The translations under genes were made by a program, and so were the position numbers. Below are positions 29,049-40,800 of a DNA stretch of 64,000 nucleotides, piece after piece; within the stretch, counting starts at the first letter, position 1, and every line of letters starts with the position of its first letter. The notes under the pieces were generated by a model that was given only the letters and a program-made list of their open reading frames with translations, was not told where the DNA came from and did not search any database. Origin of the DNA: Capniomyces stellatus (Eukaryota; Kickxellomycota; Harpellomycetes; Harpellales; Legeriomycetaceae). The stretch lies in the NCBI GenBank assembly GCA_001661515.1, contig LUVW01000008.1, forward strand, positions 5,232-69,231. Reading direction: 5' to 3'.

Positions 29049-30980
29049 TTATAATGGAATAAATGTACTGTCCAAAACCGAGTTTCCATCAAAGTTTTCA
29101 AGTGTAATTTCGGTTCCTTCGATTCTAGCACTGGTTGCAATTGATGCCCCAACCCAAGACCTCGTCGAGGGCGGGAAAACAACGCCGCTAGAAATGAATC
29201 TGTTCTCTTTAGACTCATCATGTTTTCTATTTTTAAGTAGGCCATCTGCTGTTGAGTTATCCACATTTTCAGCCGAATCTGACATATCATTATACACGCC
29301 ATCTGAGTATTCGCTGTTTTTCTCAATCTCGTCAGCCAAAGCTGCCGACTCGGCTAATGATCGCCACCTTGGATCATCATATAAAAGCGACGTCAAGTCA
29401 CCCAACATTTTGACTCTAAAATTGGGAATGTTGGCTAGTCCGCCAGTGACCAAAATATTTCCAATTAAAACTCGTCGCAGGTCAACTGGCAGTTTTTTTA
29501 TTGTTCGTGCTAGAATATCTACAACCCCCATTCGATCTGTCAGCGGATCGCCAGCAAAAATCAGTTCCAGCGCATGTTCTCGAATCCAAGCAGGTATTTT
29601 GATCCTGATCAACTGACCACTGCTTATTGTCCAGTCAAAATGTATGTCCGAGGCAATCAAACTTTGTTCGTAAAACGATATCAAGTGCTCGTTATCCAAA
29701 CCACCTGGGTTACTTGTTTGTCTTTTCAACCCTGGCTCTATTAGCTCTCTTGATGGTGAAATAGGCGAGGCAAATATATAGTTATGGATAATGTGTTTGC
29801 AAAGACCTGTTGTCAATATTGCCTCAGATAGACGATGGGTAACATTTCCATTGCTACCATTAGTCCCAACAACTATATACGTCCCATGGTTGCTCAAAAG
29901 CTCAGTTAAATGAATCCGAACTTCTTTTCCAGCTAGCGATGTGGAGTGTGCAAATGCAAATAGCGGTCTCCCGTCATAAACCTAATTACGCGTTTCGTAT
30001 TTTATACCGTAGCTGTAAGCATAAGTCACTTTTAGATGCTACAATATTGATGCACCAACCACTAGATGCATGTTGGCGCAGATTTACCAAAAGAAAAATA
30101 TAAAAAACATTAGTGCACAACTTACCGGAACGACGCTAGACTCAAGTTCACCACAGTCCACCACTAAACCCTCCAGTTTCCCCACAGTCAACAGCGACAT
30201 AACCGAAGCTGGGAAAAAGGTAATTGAGGGCACCTATTAATGCAGCAGCAACAACAGGGTTAGTTAGAAGCGTGTAACAACACTTAAACTGAACAAAACA
30301 ACTAATACCATCAAGAAGTGGTACATACAAAATTAGTATGGCTAGTTTGATTAAAGTATCAAGTTTGGCTTTACACTGAAATTTTGCAGCAGTAAACGCG
30401 TGATGGTTAGCTTGACTGGGTATGGCATGTTCAGCGATTCAACAATCACAGCTTTTCTAGACCTTGGATCTATCAACAGGCAGCTAGGTCCAGGGGTAAA
30501 TAACTTTAATTGGTTGTCCCATCTGCTAGCCCATGTATAGTGCAGAATACAACGCGCAAAAACTTACTTTTGGTATATGTTTTGAATCGTTAATAGCAGA
30601 GTATCGTGGATTTTGTTGGTGTCCGCTTCATCAATCGGAATTTCATAAAGTCCATCATTCTGGATTTTGATTATTTTTCAAAATTGGCAAATCAAGATTA
30701 TCAGTATAGATATTAATAAAGCAAAAAAATATATTAGCAGGCAAGCATCTACCTACTGAAGGGCACTCACCTCAAACTCCACCCTGCTGCTTTCTTCTGT
30801 ATATTCACAGCCTATAGTTTTTGCTGTTCTGCCAAGCTGTATTTCGTACATTGGCAGACTATCACCCGATATTCCAGCCCGTAAAACACTGGAGCCGATT
30901 GAGAAAATCACCTTTTCATTGTTTTTGCCAAAAGTAGTGCTTTTGTAAATGTTCTTGTATAAAGTATTGCTGTCATACAT
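29049..30980 (-). CDS. ARP10: Dynactin pointed-end actin-related protein ARP10 (ACTR10/Arp11), 496 aa, five exons
   Basis: Caps the pointed end of the dynactin Arp1 filament, which adapts cytoplasmic dynein to cargo and the cell cortex. Exons: 30980-30771, 30659-30568, 30522-30375, 30233-30126 and 29981-29049; phases match at every junction (0, 2, 0, 0). Landmarks against animal ACTR10: VIFSIGSSVLRAGISGDSLP (phosphate loop region, weak as expected for Arp10), RKAVIVESLNMPYPVKLTIT, then VPSITFFPASVMSLLTVG and LVVDCGELESSVVPVYDG, then SLAGKEVRIHLTELL. Next come LRRVLIGNILVTGGLANIPN and the C-terminal W-GAS-like WVGASIATSARIEGTEI. An Asp/Ser-rich insert (about 29270-29330, EKNSEYSDGVYNDMSDSAEN) sits near the C-terminus. 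The start at 30980 is the second of two in-frame ATGs; 31010 would add ten residues. Confidence 0.85.
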
Positions 30981-31650
30981 TGGATATTTTATTATTATTT
31001 TTATTTCCAACTAATCTGATTTCGAACCAAGTCTTGTTTTCGTGGTGAAGCGATTTCTTCTGTCAGCCAAGGCTTGTTTGGTTTCTAGACTTTGGCCAAA
31101 GCTATTTTAATTGACTTGCGTTTCCTTTTGATATATTTCAAGGCCGAATATTCTATTATTGTTATTATTATGATTGAAAAACAATATTCTGTTCTCCTTT
31201 TGGATTGGGTTATGAACAAAGGCTCTTTGAATGGTCGCTATAGTATACCAATCTTTTCGATGTTGTTTAATGTAAAAACAAAGTATGTAAGTAAAGAGAG
31301 ATTAAATGTGGTCTGGATTTAAAGTCCTATGCAGCCAACACGAAAAAAAAACATATAGTAATTCAGAGTTCTCAGGAGTTTCAATCAGTGCTTAATTCAA
31401 AAAAAAAACATTAACAACAAATGCCAAAGCCCGTAATTGGAAAATAACAAAAGGAAATAAACACAAACAGCATCAACAAACAGGCCAATTGAAACGCTGA
31501 ATTTTAGAAATTTTTTTTCTTTACTAATTTTTTTATCGAAATTAAAAATGAGATTGAGCTTGAAATTTTCACTTTAAATAATATCGTGTTCATTTTGCTG
31601 AATAAAAAAACATTTTTGTAAAAGATCAAAAGTGTTTATAGTCAATAAAA
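30981..31650. other. Intergenic region
   Basis: Upstream of ARP10 and downstream of the pseudouridine synthase gene. An open frame at 31092-31322 (plus, 76 codons) lacks any recognisable motif and is not called. No other feature seen. Confidence 0.5.
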
Positions 31651-34149
31651 TCAAGTCTGAGGACCCCTTCTAGCAACTTTAATCAACGATTCCGGGATGT
31701 TTGATACATAATCCGAATTGGCCCAAACAGGCATTTCAGAGTCAAAAGACCAACCGTTTCCAGAATAACTTAAAGCGTGCAGCCAAATCCCGAGCTCGTT
31801 TGGGTTAGGGTCCAGAAACTCTTCCGCATGGCACTCTTTGCACCTCGATACTAGTGTTGGTAAAGAACCATTTGGGTTGTTTTGGTCAGGATTGTTGGAG
31901 GATTCAGACTTGGCCACAATATTTGCTTCAGTTGCATGATCAACATACTTTTCTTCGTTTGTTGCTTTACTTTTGCTGTCAGCGGCTAATGCAGCGCCAC
32001 TTTTGGTACTGGTACTGATGTTGGTACTGATACTGGCAGTAGTGGGAGAGTCGAGTTCAGGTAATTGGACCGAGTCTGTCATTGAACTACTTCTTACTTC
32101 GTTTAGTAGTCTGTCAATCACCGGCTGAAACTGGCTGCTATTTGGCGAAAATATTTGCACCGACTCGTCGGTTATACTGCGGCCGTTAATGTCAAATTTT
32201 AGTTCTCCAGGTGTAACTCTATCTAAAAGTTCCTGCTCGCTTCTTCCTGCAAAGTCTCCGGAATAGCCAAGCGTAGGCCCCCAAATACTTAGGTTGCAAT
32301 AAAGTGGGTCGTTTGCAATGGGGAACCCCAAGTACTGAAGATGAACTCTAATTTGGTGTGTTCTTCCTGTTTTGGGCTTGCCTACAGGTATTTTCAGATA
32401 TGTTTTTATTTAGGTGAAATTAAAGATTTTCAGTTGTAAAGGCAGGTTTCAGGAGTTAGAAACCAATCTTACAAATGACAACGCTGGTGTGTTTATCAGT
32501 AAACAGTCGTTCAAACTCGGTGGAGCTTTCTTTGCCTAAGATTGGGTCAACGCAATTCAACCCAAGCTTATGAGCAACGGTTCGAATCGGTTGTTCGCAC
32601 TTTATAACTCCTCTAGATAAAAAGTCCAGAAATAATGTTTAGGGAACTGTAAAGACCAAATACATCAAGAGTGTAGCTTTATAGCACCAGTAGTGTGCTT
32701 GGAGCCAAGTGGCACTTACTCTGGAAATTCACCCAAGACTCGACAGACATACTTCTTTTGCACCTTGCGCATAGACATCTCCTTTTCCAGCTTTCTTGCC
32801 ATATCAGAGTTAGTTCCTAGCACCATGAGTCCAGAGACCATCCGATCAAGTCGATTCGCCACTATTAAACACATCATAGTCACACCAGTATTTTTATTTG
32901 TTTATTCGCTATTCGCACTTGTTCATAAACATTCCTGTGTTAGCATAGCACGGCTTAAAACATAGTCTAAACATACACAAATCGATGCTTACAATACACT
33001 TTTTTATATCCATGTTCATTGATCAGGATCTCTACAACGGTATTAAACTTGTATCTTCCACTTGGGTGAACCTAAAAAACAGTCATATTAATCAGCAGCT
33101 CGTTTCAAGCCAACAGACAACTTTGTAGTATCCAAATAAAAAAATACAAAAAAAGCAAAAAAAAAAAAAAAANNNAAAAAAAGCAAAAAAAAAAAAAAAA
33201 GCAATAAAAAATAAGCCACGCGTAATTCAAGAGTGAAGAGACAATGGTAAATTACTGTAATTCCTGGCGGTTTGTCGATGGCCATAAACCCGTTAGTCTC
33301 GCCAACTATCTTTATAGGTTTGTCTGTAATTGGTGGCTCGTGTCTATGTATATAGTGGGTGATTTTATCGCCATTGCGAACAATATGATCAATCGGAACC
33401 ACTTTATTGTTAACCTTGATCAGGCCTGAAGATATAGCTTCTTTCTACAGCACGTGTTATATAAAAGTGAATGCGATTGTTGTTATTTCGTTATTTTTTG
33501 CTGTGGGAAAAACAGAATACATGAATCCGAGTGGTGATTAAATTTACATAGTATTCCGGATTTCTATCCTTAAACTCTATCCGAAACACATCAAATAGTG
33601 TCCGTCCAAACCAGCGTTCCTTAGCATTAGCCATATAGGTAAACCAATACGGTTTGATCTTTCGCAAACCTAGTTATAAACGTCAGAATACAACGCGATT
33701 AATACAAAGTTGCTTTGCTACAAATTGTTGTTTCAAACTAAAGCCAAATAAGCACATTGTTATAAGCGATATTACCATTTTCAAAGTAATAAATGGGTTT
33801 TGGACTCATTTCATTATCTGGATTCGGATTCGGGGTTTCCTTTTCTTTTTTCTGTTTCTGTTTCACTTTCAGACCTTTACTCTGATTATCGGGTTTCTGT
33901 TTTTTGTTGTTGTGTTCTGCAGATATGCTGTCGTCGTGTTTATGTTTAGTATGCTGTACTTTTCCAGTGTCAGTGTCAGTTAATGCATTTGGCTTTTCAA
34001 TTTCAACGTTCTATTAGTTCAAGTAGTTCACATTTCAGTTTTGTACTTGTAACTAAACAGTTGTACTAGTATATATATATTTTTGATACCGGTGCCAAAT
34101 TAATGGCTGTAGAATGTTTTGTATTGTTTCTTACTTTAACTTTATCCAT
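31651..34149 (-). CDS. RluA-family pseudouridine synthase, RPUSD2/Pus8-Pus9 type, 550 aa, eight exons
   Basis: Converts uridine to pseudouridine in RNA (tRNA position 32 in the yeast relatives Pus8/Rib2 and Pus9). Exons: 34149-34135, 34010-33776, 33669-33548, 33444-33256, 33071-32993, 32861-32720, 32612-32473 and 32381-31651; all phases agree. In order: a basic low-complexity N-terminus, YYFENGLRKIKPYWFTY, and an S4-like RNA-binding segment (SGLIKVNNKVVPIDHIVRNG). Then come HRHEPPITDKPI, the NRLDRMVSG motif with catalytic Asp219, and CKPKTGRTHQIRVHLQYLGF. The C-terminal tail CKECHAEEFLDPNPNELGIW with HALSY is shared with human RPUSD2. A run of A with three Ns (33173-33175) lies in intron 4, so the coding sequence is unaffected. 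The five-codon first exon is the least certain part. Confidence 0.88.
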
Positions 34150-34894
34150 TGCGACCTGATTTTGTAATCTAAAATTAACACAACAACAAAAAGCCCAATT
34201 AGCAATTTACAACTAAATAAGAGTGGGTTGTATTTGGCGGCTGCTTTGGATTTTTTTTTTTTTTAAGATTGAACTTTATAGACTTTTTTTTTGCTTTTTT
34301 GCTTTTTTGCTTTTTTGCTTTTCGATTTCGATTTAAGCTAATAACAGAACAAGCCAAGTAGACATTCCAGTTATGATTTTTTATTGGTTTCATACTTTCA
34401 TTAAATTTTAATTTAATTGTAATTTAATTGCAAGTGGAATTTAGCTTGGAAATGATAAATCTAAGGTATTAAATATCGTGCGGGTAGCGAATAGAGTGCT
34501 CTTGAGTTGTTCAAAATGCGAGTTGAAGAGCAATTGGAATGTAAACGGGAACAAATTAGGTAATAAGTAAATAACTGAATGTAAGTTAAAATTTGCGCCT
34601 TGATATATCTGAAGAAAGAAAACTTTTGTAAGAAATGCAGTTTTCGAAAAATTAAAAAAGAGCGCGTTCACAATTTAGTAGAGCAGCTATAAATCAGGTT
34701 TACCAGTTAATGCGAAATAGCAAACAACACAGTGCACATAATATACAGAAAGAAAAGTGAAATCGATGAGAAGCGGATGAGCAGCCAGAAAGAGAGAGCA
34801 CGGCAAATAAACGTAAATAGAGTGTAGGAAATAAAGAAAACCGGGATGAGAGATTGGAGAAGTTTGAATCGTTTGGTAGAAATTTGAAAAGAAA
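34150..34894. promoter_or_regulatory. Divergent promoter region between pseudouridine synthase and FMP27
   Basis: 745 bases between two genes transcribed away from each other, so both promoters must lie here. It has long A/T tracts and a repeated TTTTTTGC motif (about 34285-34320). No clear TATA box or binding site can be assigned. Open frames in it are AT-driven. Confidence 0.5.
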
Positions 34895-37800
34895 ATGTAT
34901 TTAAAATTGGTTTACTGGGTGTGGGACATAATACCAAGTGCTCTGGTATACACGGTTGTGTTTGTTCTGACAGCCGTGTTATTATGGAATTTAGCGCTTA
35001 TATTCCTTATTAAGCCCCCATTCAAGGCCTATTGTTTAAAAAAGGGTCTGGAGTTTAAGAGCATTCAAGGAATGACCATTTATGGAATAAAGTACAGCAG
35101 AAAGTTAAAGAACGGATTGAATATAGTGATCGAGGTAGAAAGGTTTGGGATATACATAGTTGTGTTAAGGGCATTGAAGAAGCAATTGTATTTATTGAAA
35201 AAGAGAATATACGTCAAGATTAAAGGGGTTAAAAAAAGCGAACGTAGAGAGAGAGGCAGGGGGGTGGATGTAGAAACTGAGGTTGAAACTGAGGTTGAAA
35301 CTGAGACCGAGACCGAAGAGCGCGGTCAAGCAGCCAGCAAGAGTGAGAAAGCGCACTCTGCAAACAGAAGCCGAATTCGCTTAAATGAATCGATATCGGA
35401 TGTAGATAGGAGATTAAAGGAAATTGAGCAGAATGAGAACCAGGAGCTCGACAAGAAGAGAGTGCAGATAGTGGTAATAAAGCCTCGAATATACTTGTTT
35501 ATCAAGGACTTGAATGCCAGAAAAGAAGGTAAATAGTAAAAGAAAAGTAAAAAGGGAAAAGTTTACTAGTTTTGTTAATTAATTTTTGAATTTCCAGATG
35601 GTGAAGTGTGTTTATATCGAATGAAAGTAAGAAAAAAGAAATAAAAAAAAGAAAGAGTCCAAATTCAAATAGTTTAGAAAATTACTGAATAAATGTATTT
35701 AGTGGGAGTGAGCGAAGGCAAGAAAAGGGGGAAAGCAGAAAAAGGGAGAGAGGAGGAGACTGATGGTTTGAGTGGCGGAGGGAAGCCTGAGGTCAGTTCA
35801 GGAGAAAAAGCGGGAGAGAAGTACGATGTCGAAAAGGAGTTATTGGTGTTAGAGGGCAAGGTTAGTATGTTGGAAAAGACCTTGTCAAAAACGTTAAAAA
35901 AAGTAGCCAATACAAGCTCGTTTATACTGCCCTGGCTAGAGCTGTTGACAGAGAGGCTGAGCATTGTTGTTTCGCGTGATATGGAGACTTGGGAGTCAGG
36001 CCGCGGAGTAGTGGTATCGACGTTATTTTTAAAAATCAGAGGTAAATCGGGAATGGATGGGGAAAGAGCAAATTGGTACAGAGAAGGAGCGATGTTTTTG
36101 TTGGAGATAGTCAAAGCAAAAATATTCAAGATACTTAATATTGATCAGAACGGTGCAGCTTCAGAAGAAACACGGAGCTTGGATAGTGGAGGTGGTTCCA
36201 GCAACCGCACAGTGGACGCGAATAGAGACGCTGCTAACAAAGAGGATAAGGGTGAGCCAAACAGTAAGGGGTCGTTGAGGCAAACAGGGCAGGGAGCGGA
36301 GGGCAAGGAGTCGTTGAGAAAGTATAGCGTAGACGAAAACATTGGCGAGTCGCTAAGATCCATTATTCGCAACTCTAGCAAATACTGTGTAAGAGCCAGT
36401 GTTATATCCAAGGGATTCAGGGTATACACATCAGTTGAGGCGGCCAAGAAATTGAGTATGGACACTTTGTCGTTAGGGAATCGGTTTATGTTGGAAAGTT
36501 TGGGATTTGGGGGCAAGAACACAAGCAACAACACGAAAAGCGACCAAGTGGCTATCCATGTTCTGGAGAAATCGGTTCTGGATTTGGAGCTGCGAACATC
36601 GTTTTGGGGGAAGCCAAATGAAGCGTTGGCAAGGTTTTCGTTGAAGTCGGTTCAGGTGATGGGTGATAGCATGGAGGTGCTTTTAAAGGAGGTGGCGTTT
36701 TGCTTGACTAGCAATCAGTTTAAAGACCTGGATTTAAATAGTCTGAGTATACTGCTATCCAAGCTCAGTGGGAGCCGGGCACCACTTGGAAGTCCAAACC
36801 TAGATGATATCAGCGAGAATGGTGGGGCAGAGAAGGTGTTTAAAAAGACAAATGCTGCTAAAAACGAAAGGGAGGGCGAGTACCACGGGGAGGCGCTGAG
36901 ACAGAGATTGAAGTTAGAAAAGAACAACGTGATTTTGTGCTTGGTCAGCATGATGATGAAAAAACTGGAGCTGAAGAAGATTTCAGCAGAGTTGGAGATA
37001 AAAGAACTAATGGTGGTGTTGAGCGAGAGTTTGGGTAGTGATGCTAGAAAAGCCAAGATATGCGATAATACAGCCAGACTGATGCAGCGAAACATATCAA
37101 TTAAGTGTGCGTATGTTGCTGATAAACTGAGCCACCAACCTAGAACAAGAGCTACAAAAGTTAGATTTAGCGATGTAATCAACAATTTTAAGAACAGAGT
37201 CGCCAAACGTGAAGTTGGCAATACCAATATTGTTGGTGCTAAACCTGGTTCTGCAACAGACTCGAAAATCAATGCGAGGCAGGGGCAGCTAGGTAGAGGC
37301 GATCTTGAACCCCAAGCCAGCGCTGGACTGGATGGAAAGAGTGAAGGATTGAATACAAACAAGTTCAGCAAGGTCAGCCCGCATGCTGGGGGCGGCAAGA
37401 AGCGGGAGGATGAGATGGAGCTGGTATTTAGTAAGCTGTTTAGCGATCTTGGGTTTCGATTTAAGGCCAAGCTTGAGCTTTCAGTGGAGGCAGATGATTT
37501 TATTGTTTACACCAAGGATTTGGTTTCGGGCTCAGCGGCGGATAGCAAGCGTGTAAAGGGCGAGCTGGGTGCGATTGAAAATAAAATACACATAGACCGT
37601 TCAAGCTGTGTTTTGTTGGTTCCTGTTGAGTTTGACACATCGCTGAGAAATATTCTAGCTGTGGAGCCGTCGGTTAAAGTAAGAGTGGGGAGAGTATCGG
37701 TGGGGGCGGACCTGCACTTTTTAGTGACGCTGGGAAATTCGATTAAAAAGCTGAAAAGAATAATACAATCGCTTAAGGGGTATGACGAGGGCGGCATTTC

Positions 37801-40800
37801 GGCGTTTGCAGATCCAGTTTTGCTAAAAAAGTTTTCAGAGCTACAGCAACAGGTATTGGTTGGGGCTTCGTTACGAGAATTGGAACAGTTACAGGCGATG
37901 GAGGGGGAAAAGAAGCTAATCAGCACAGAAAGGGAGGGGGTCCTAAAGGGGATTAAAAAATGGGCTAAAATTGCCTGGCTTTGTCGGCTGTTTTTTCAGA
38001 AACTTGCCATCAGGATAGACTTTGGAGAGCTGAGAATGTCGATAGTTCCCCAGTTGGACTTGTCAACGCCTGGAAAGAAGGGTAAAGCGCTTAGAAAGAT
38101 AGTTGTCAAGATTGACCACATGTACTTCAACGTAGACCTGAGACTGAAAAGCGGGAGTGAATCTGTTGAGGACATTGCTTTAGTGGAATTTAACTCGGTT
38201 ATTAACGCAGAGTCCTCGCCACTGCAAGTTGAAATAGTGACAGTTGACTGCGATGCTTTAAACCGCACAAGGTCTGAACTCAAGCCAAAAAGGGTTGTGT
38301 TGGGAAATAATGGTATCCAGGCAGCTGGGCAATTGGATGTTGTGCTTGGGTGTACGTTCATGAAGGCGGCTGGACTGAAGCCGTCAGTTGACTCCAAGCT
38401 GAACCTTAATCTTGGGGTGATGAATTTAGCGGTTTTTGGCGAGGAACTAAAGTTGATTTTGCGTTGGCTTCCCTTGTGGATCAGCAGTCTCAAGTTGACG
38501 AAAAGTGCCGATTCTTACGAGCCGTCGTTTTTGGCCTCGGACTTCATGGCCAGCCAGTCTCGCCAGCGCAGCTACTCGTTGACCAACACAATTACAAAAA
38601 ACAATGGATTTAGCTTGAACGAGTCAGACTACGGGCTGATTTCTGGTGGACCAAAGAGAGATAAAGGGGGTGGACTGGACTTTTCGGCAGCAGTGGTGCT
38701 GGAAGTAGAGGAAGTCAGAGCATCACTGGCCACGTCTGACGGCGAAATTTTGCATGCGGTTGAGGCGGAGCATGGAGCAAGCTTTTGTTTGAGAAAGGCA
38801 AAGTGTGAAATACATTTTAGCAAGACAAAGTCGTCAAAACGACTCGATATCAAAACTGACATTACTCAACTGGTAGCAAATACTTTTTCATGTGTCCCTA
38901 GTGCTAATAGAAACCCTGGCTCTAAATCTGACTCTAAACCTAGCTCTAAATCTGATTCAGATGGCAAAAGCAACGATGACTTGGATAGCCAAGACTTTGG
39001 AGGACTTGAAGAGCACAAGGTGTGGGATTTTGTGAATACGGAGCAGGTTGTGTTTATATCTGGTTTGCAAAGCAGCACTGAAGTTAGGGGCGATAAAAGT
39101 GGGCCAGTGGGGACCAAGAAAGAAACAAACATGGACTCTGAATGCATTAGGATAAAAATATCTACAGTAAGTCTGTATAGGATCATGCTGTTGTTGCAAC
39201 AAGTAGGTGTTAGTTTGGAGCTGGCCAAGCTGGGAAAAGACGTCTCAGAATCCTTTAAGACTGACGTGGAAACGGTCAAGGAGAAGTTGCCGTTTGGTAT
39301 TAAGTTAAATGTGGACAAGTTTGCACTGATTCTTGAGCTGGCTGGGTCAAAGGCTCATGATGGAAAGGGTCGACGTGTGCTGAGGACCAAAAACTCTGAA
39401 AGTAACAACTTTATATGTTTTGAAATGCCTAGCTTCGAGGCCTCAGTGCAGCTGAACAGAGCCGATCAGGCCAGCTCTACGCATATTTTGGTGAAAGGGC
39501 CACATGCGGGGGTTATAGGGGCAGATGGTGAGCTGTCGCCTATTCTGGCGCTGACTAATCTGAACTTGAGTGTTTCTGTTCCGAGCTCGATATACAGGCT
39601 AAAAAAGCAAAAGATCCTTGGCGTTAGAAAGAATAAAACAGACACTGTTATAGATTTGAAGTTCAATGAGGGCAGTGCAAATGTAGCACACAAGTATCAA
39701 ATGTCAAACACGCTTGACTCTTTAAAGCTGCTACAGAAAAGCTACAAGAGATTTGCCTCTAAACGCAAGCTAGACATAGGCAGTGTCTTTACTGCGGCCA
39801 GCTGCCAAGTCAAGCCGTTGGAACACGACTTTATCCTGGAGCGTTCTTTTGAAGATGTTATGAGACACCTGATGCCAATTGCGGAGTTTAATTGTCCTAG
39901 CTTCAGGAACGACCCAGCAGAGGCAAAAGTGGAGCTGAAGCAGCTGAGTGAGCCTGACGACCTTCCAACAGTCAAAATAAATGGTCGAGTTTTCTCGCTT
40001 TTTATTCAAGATGACCCGTTTGAGACAGCTTTGTTGAGGATCCACCATCTTGGCAGGCGTGAGCAGATTGATAGGCTGGCGAGACTTGATGCGTTTGAGA
40101 AAAGAGCTATGCAGAAAAAGCACGAGAGCAAGACAAACACGAACTTTGGATCGCTGGACTCCAACTCAACGTCAAACCCAAGCACCACATCAAAACCTGA
40201 GCCTAAAAGGGTCCAGCATGCAAAGAGCTACGGCTCCAAAGAGACGAGTGCGGCTTTAGACAAAAGAAAATCGGCACCTAGAAACTCTGAAATAGGACTG
40301 TCGGTTAAAGATGCAAACTATCTAACGCTGTCAGGCAGTCAAACAAGCCTAACCTCTGGGATCAAAAAGCTAATTAGCGAAAAGCAAGGGCAAGTCAAGA
40401 CCAAGGCAGCAGGCACGTCAAACGATGGCACAAACGCCAAAAACGGCGCTTTTAATGGATTCAAGTCAAAAAGGAGCAAAAGCGAAATAGACTTGTCGGC
40501 AACCAAAAGCAAAAATTTGTCCAGTGTCCCAGATACCCACGAGAATACGCGAGATGAGCCTGCAAGTTCCCAGCACGCACACCATATCCCTGCCCAAAAC
40601 CAAGAGACTCTTGCGGACACTGGCAACGAGCATGCTAAAAGCACCACGAATTCCAAGCAAAGCACCGAAGCGTTTATCAACAACGCTAGATATAAGCTTC
40701 TTGAGTTTGAGTCAAATAACTGGATCAAAACCATCAGGGAGTACATGATTGAGCCAATGACCAACACACCGTTGGCAACTGATGCTAATTTGTTTGAAGC

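Noticed and set aside
30148..30330. Frame reading MYVPLLDGISCFVQF... as an ARP10 exon
   Set aside because: The other frame from 30233 gives VPSITFFPASVMSLLTVG, which matches ACTR10, and this one ends in a stop.
31092..31322. 76-codon open frame upstream of ARP10
   Set aside because: No recognisable domain, no conserved context, AT-driven composition.
35598..35626. Small extra exon between the two FMP27 exons
   Set aside because: It has usable borders but leaves phase 0, which does not fit the acceptor at 35702; direct joining of 35528 to 35703 keeps the frame.
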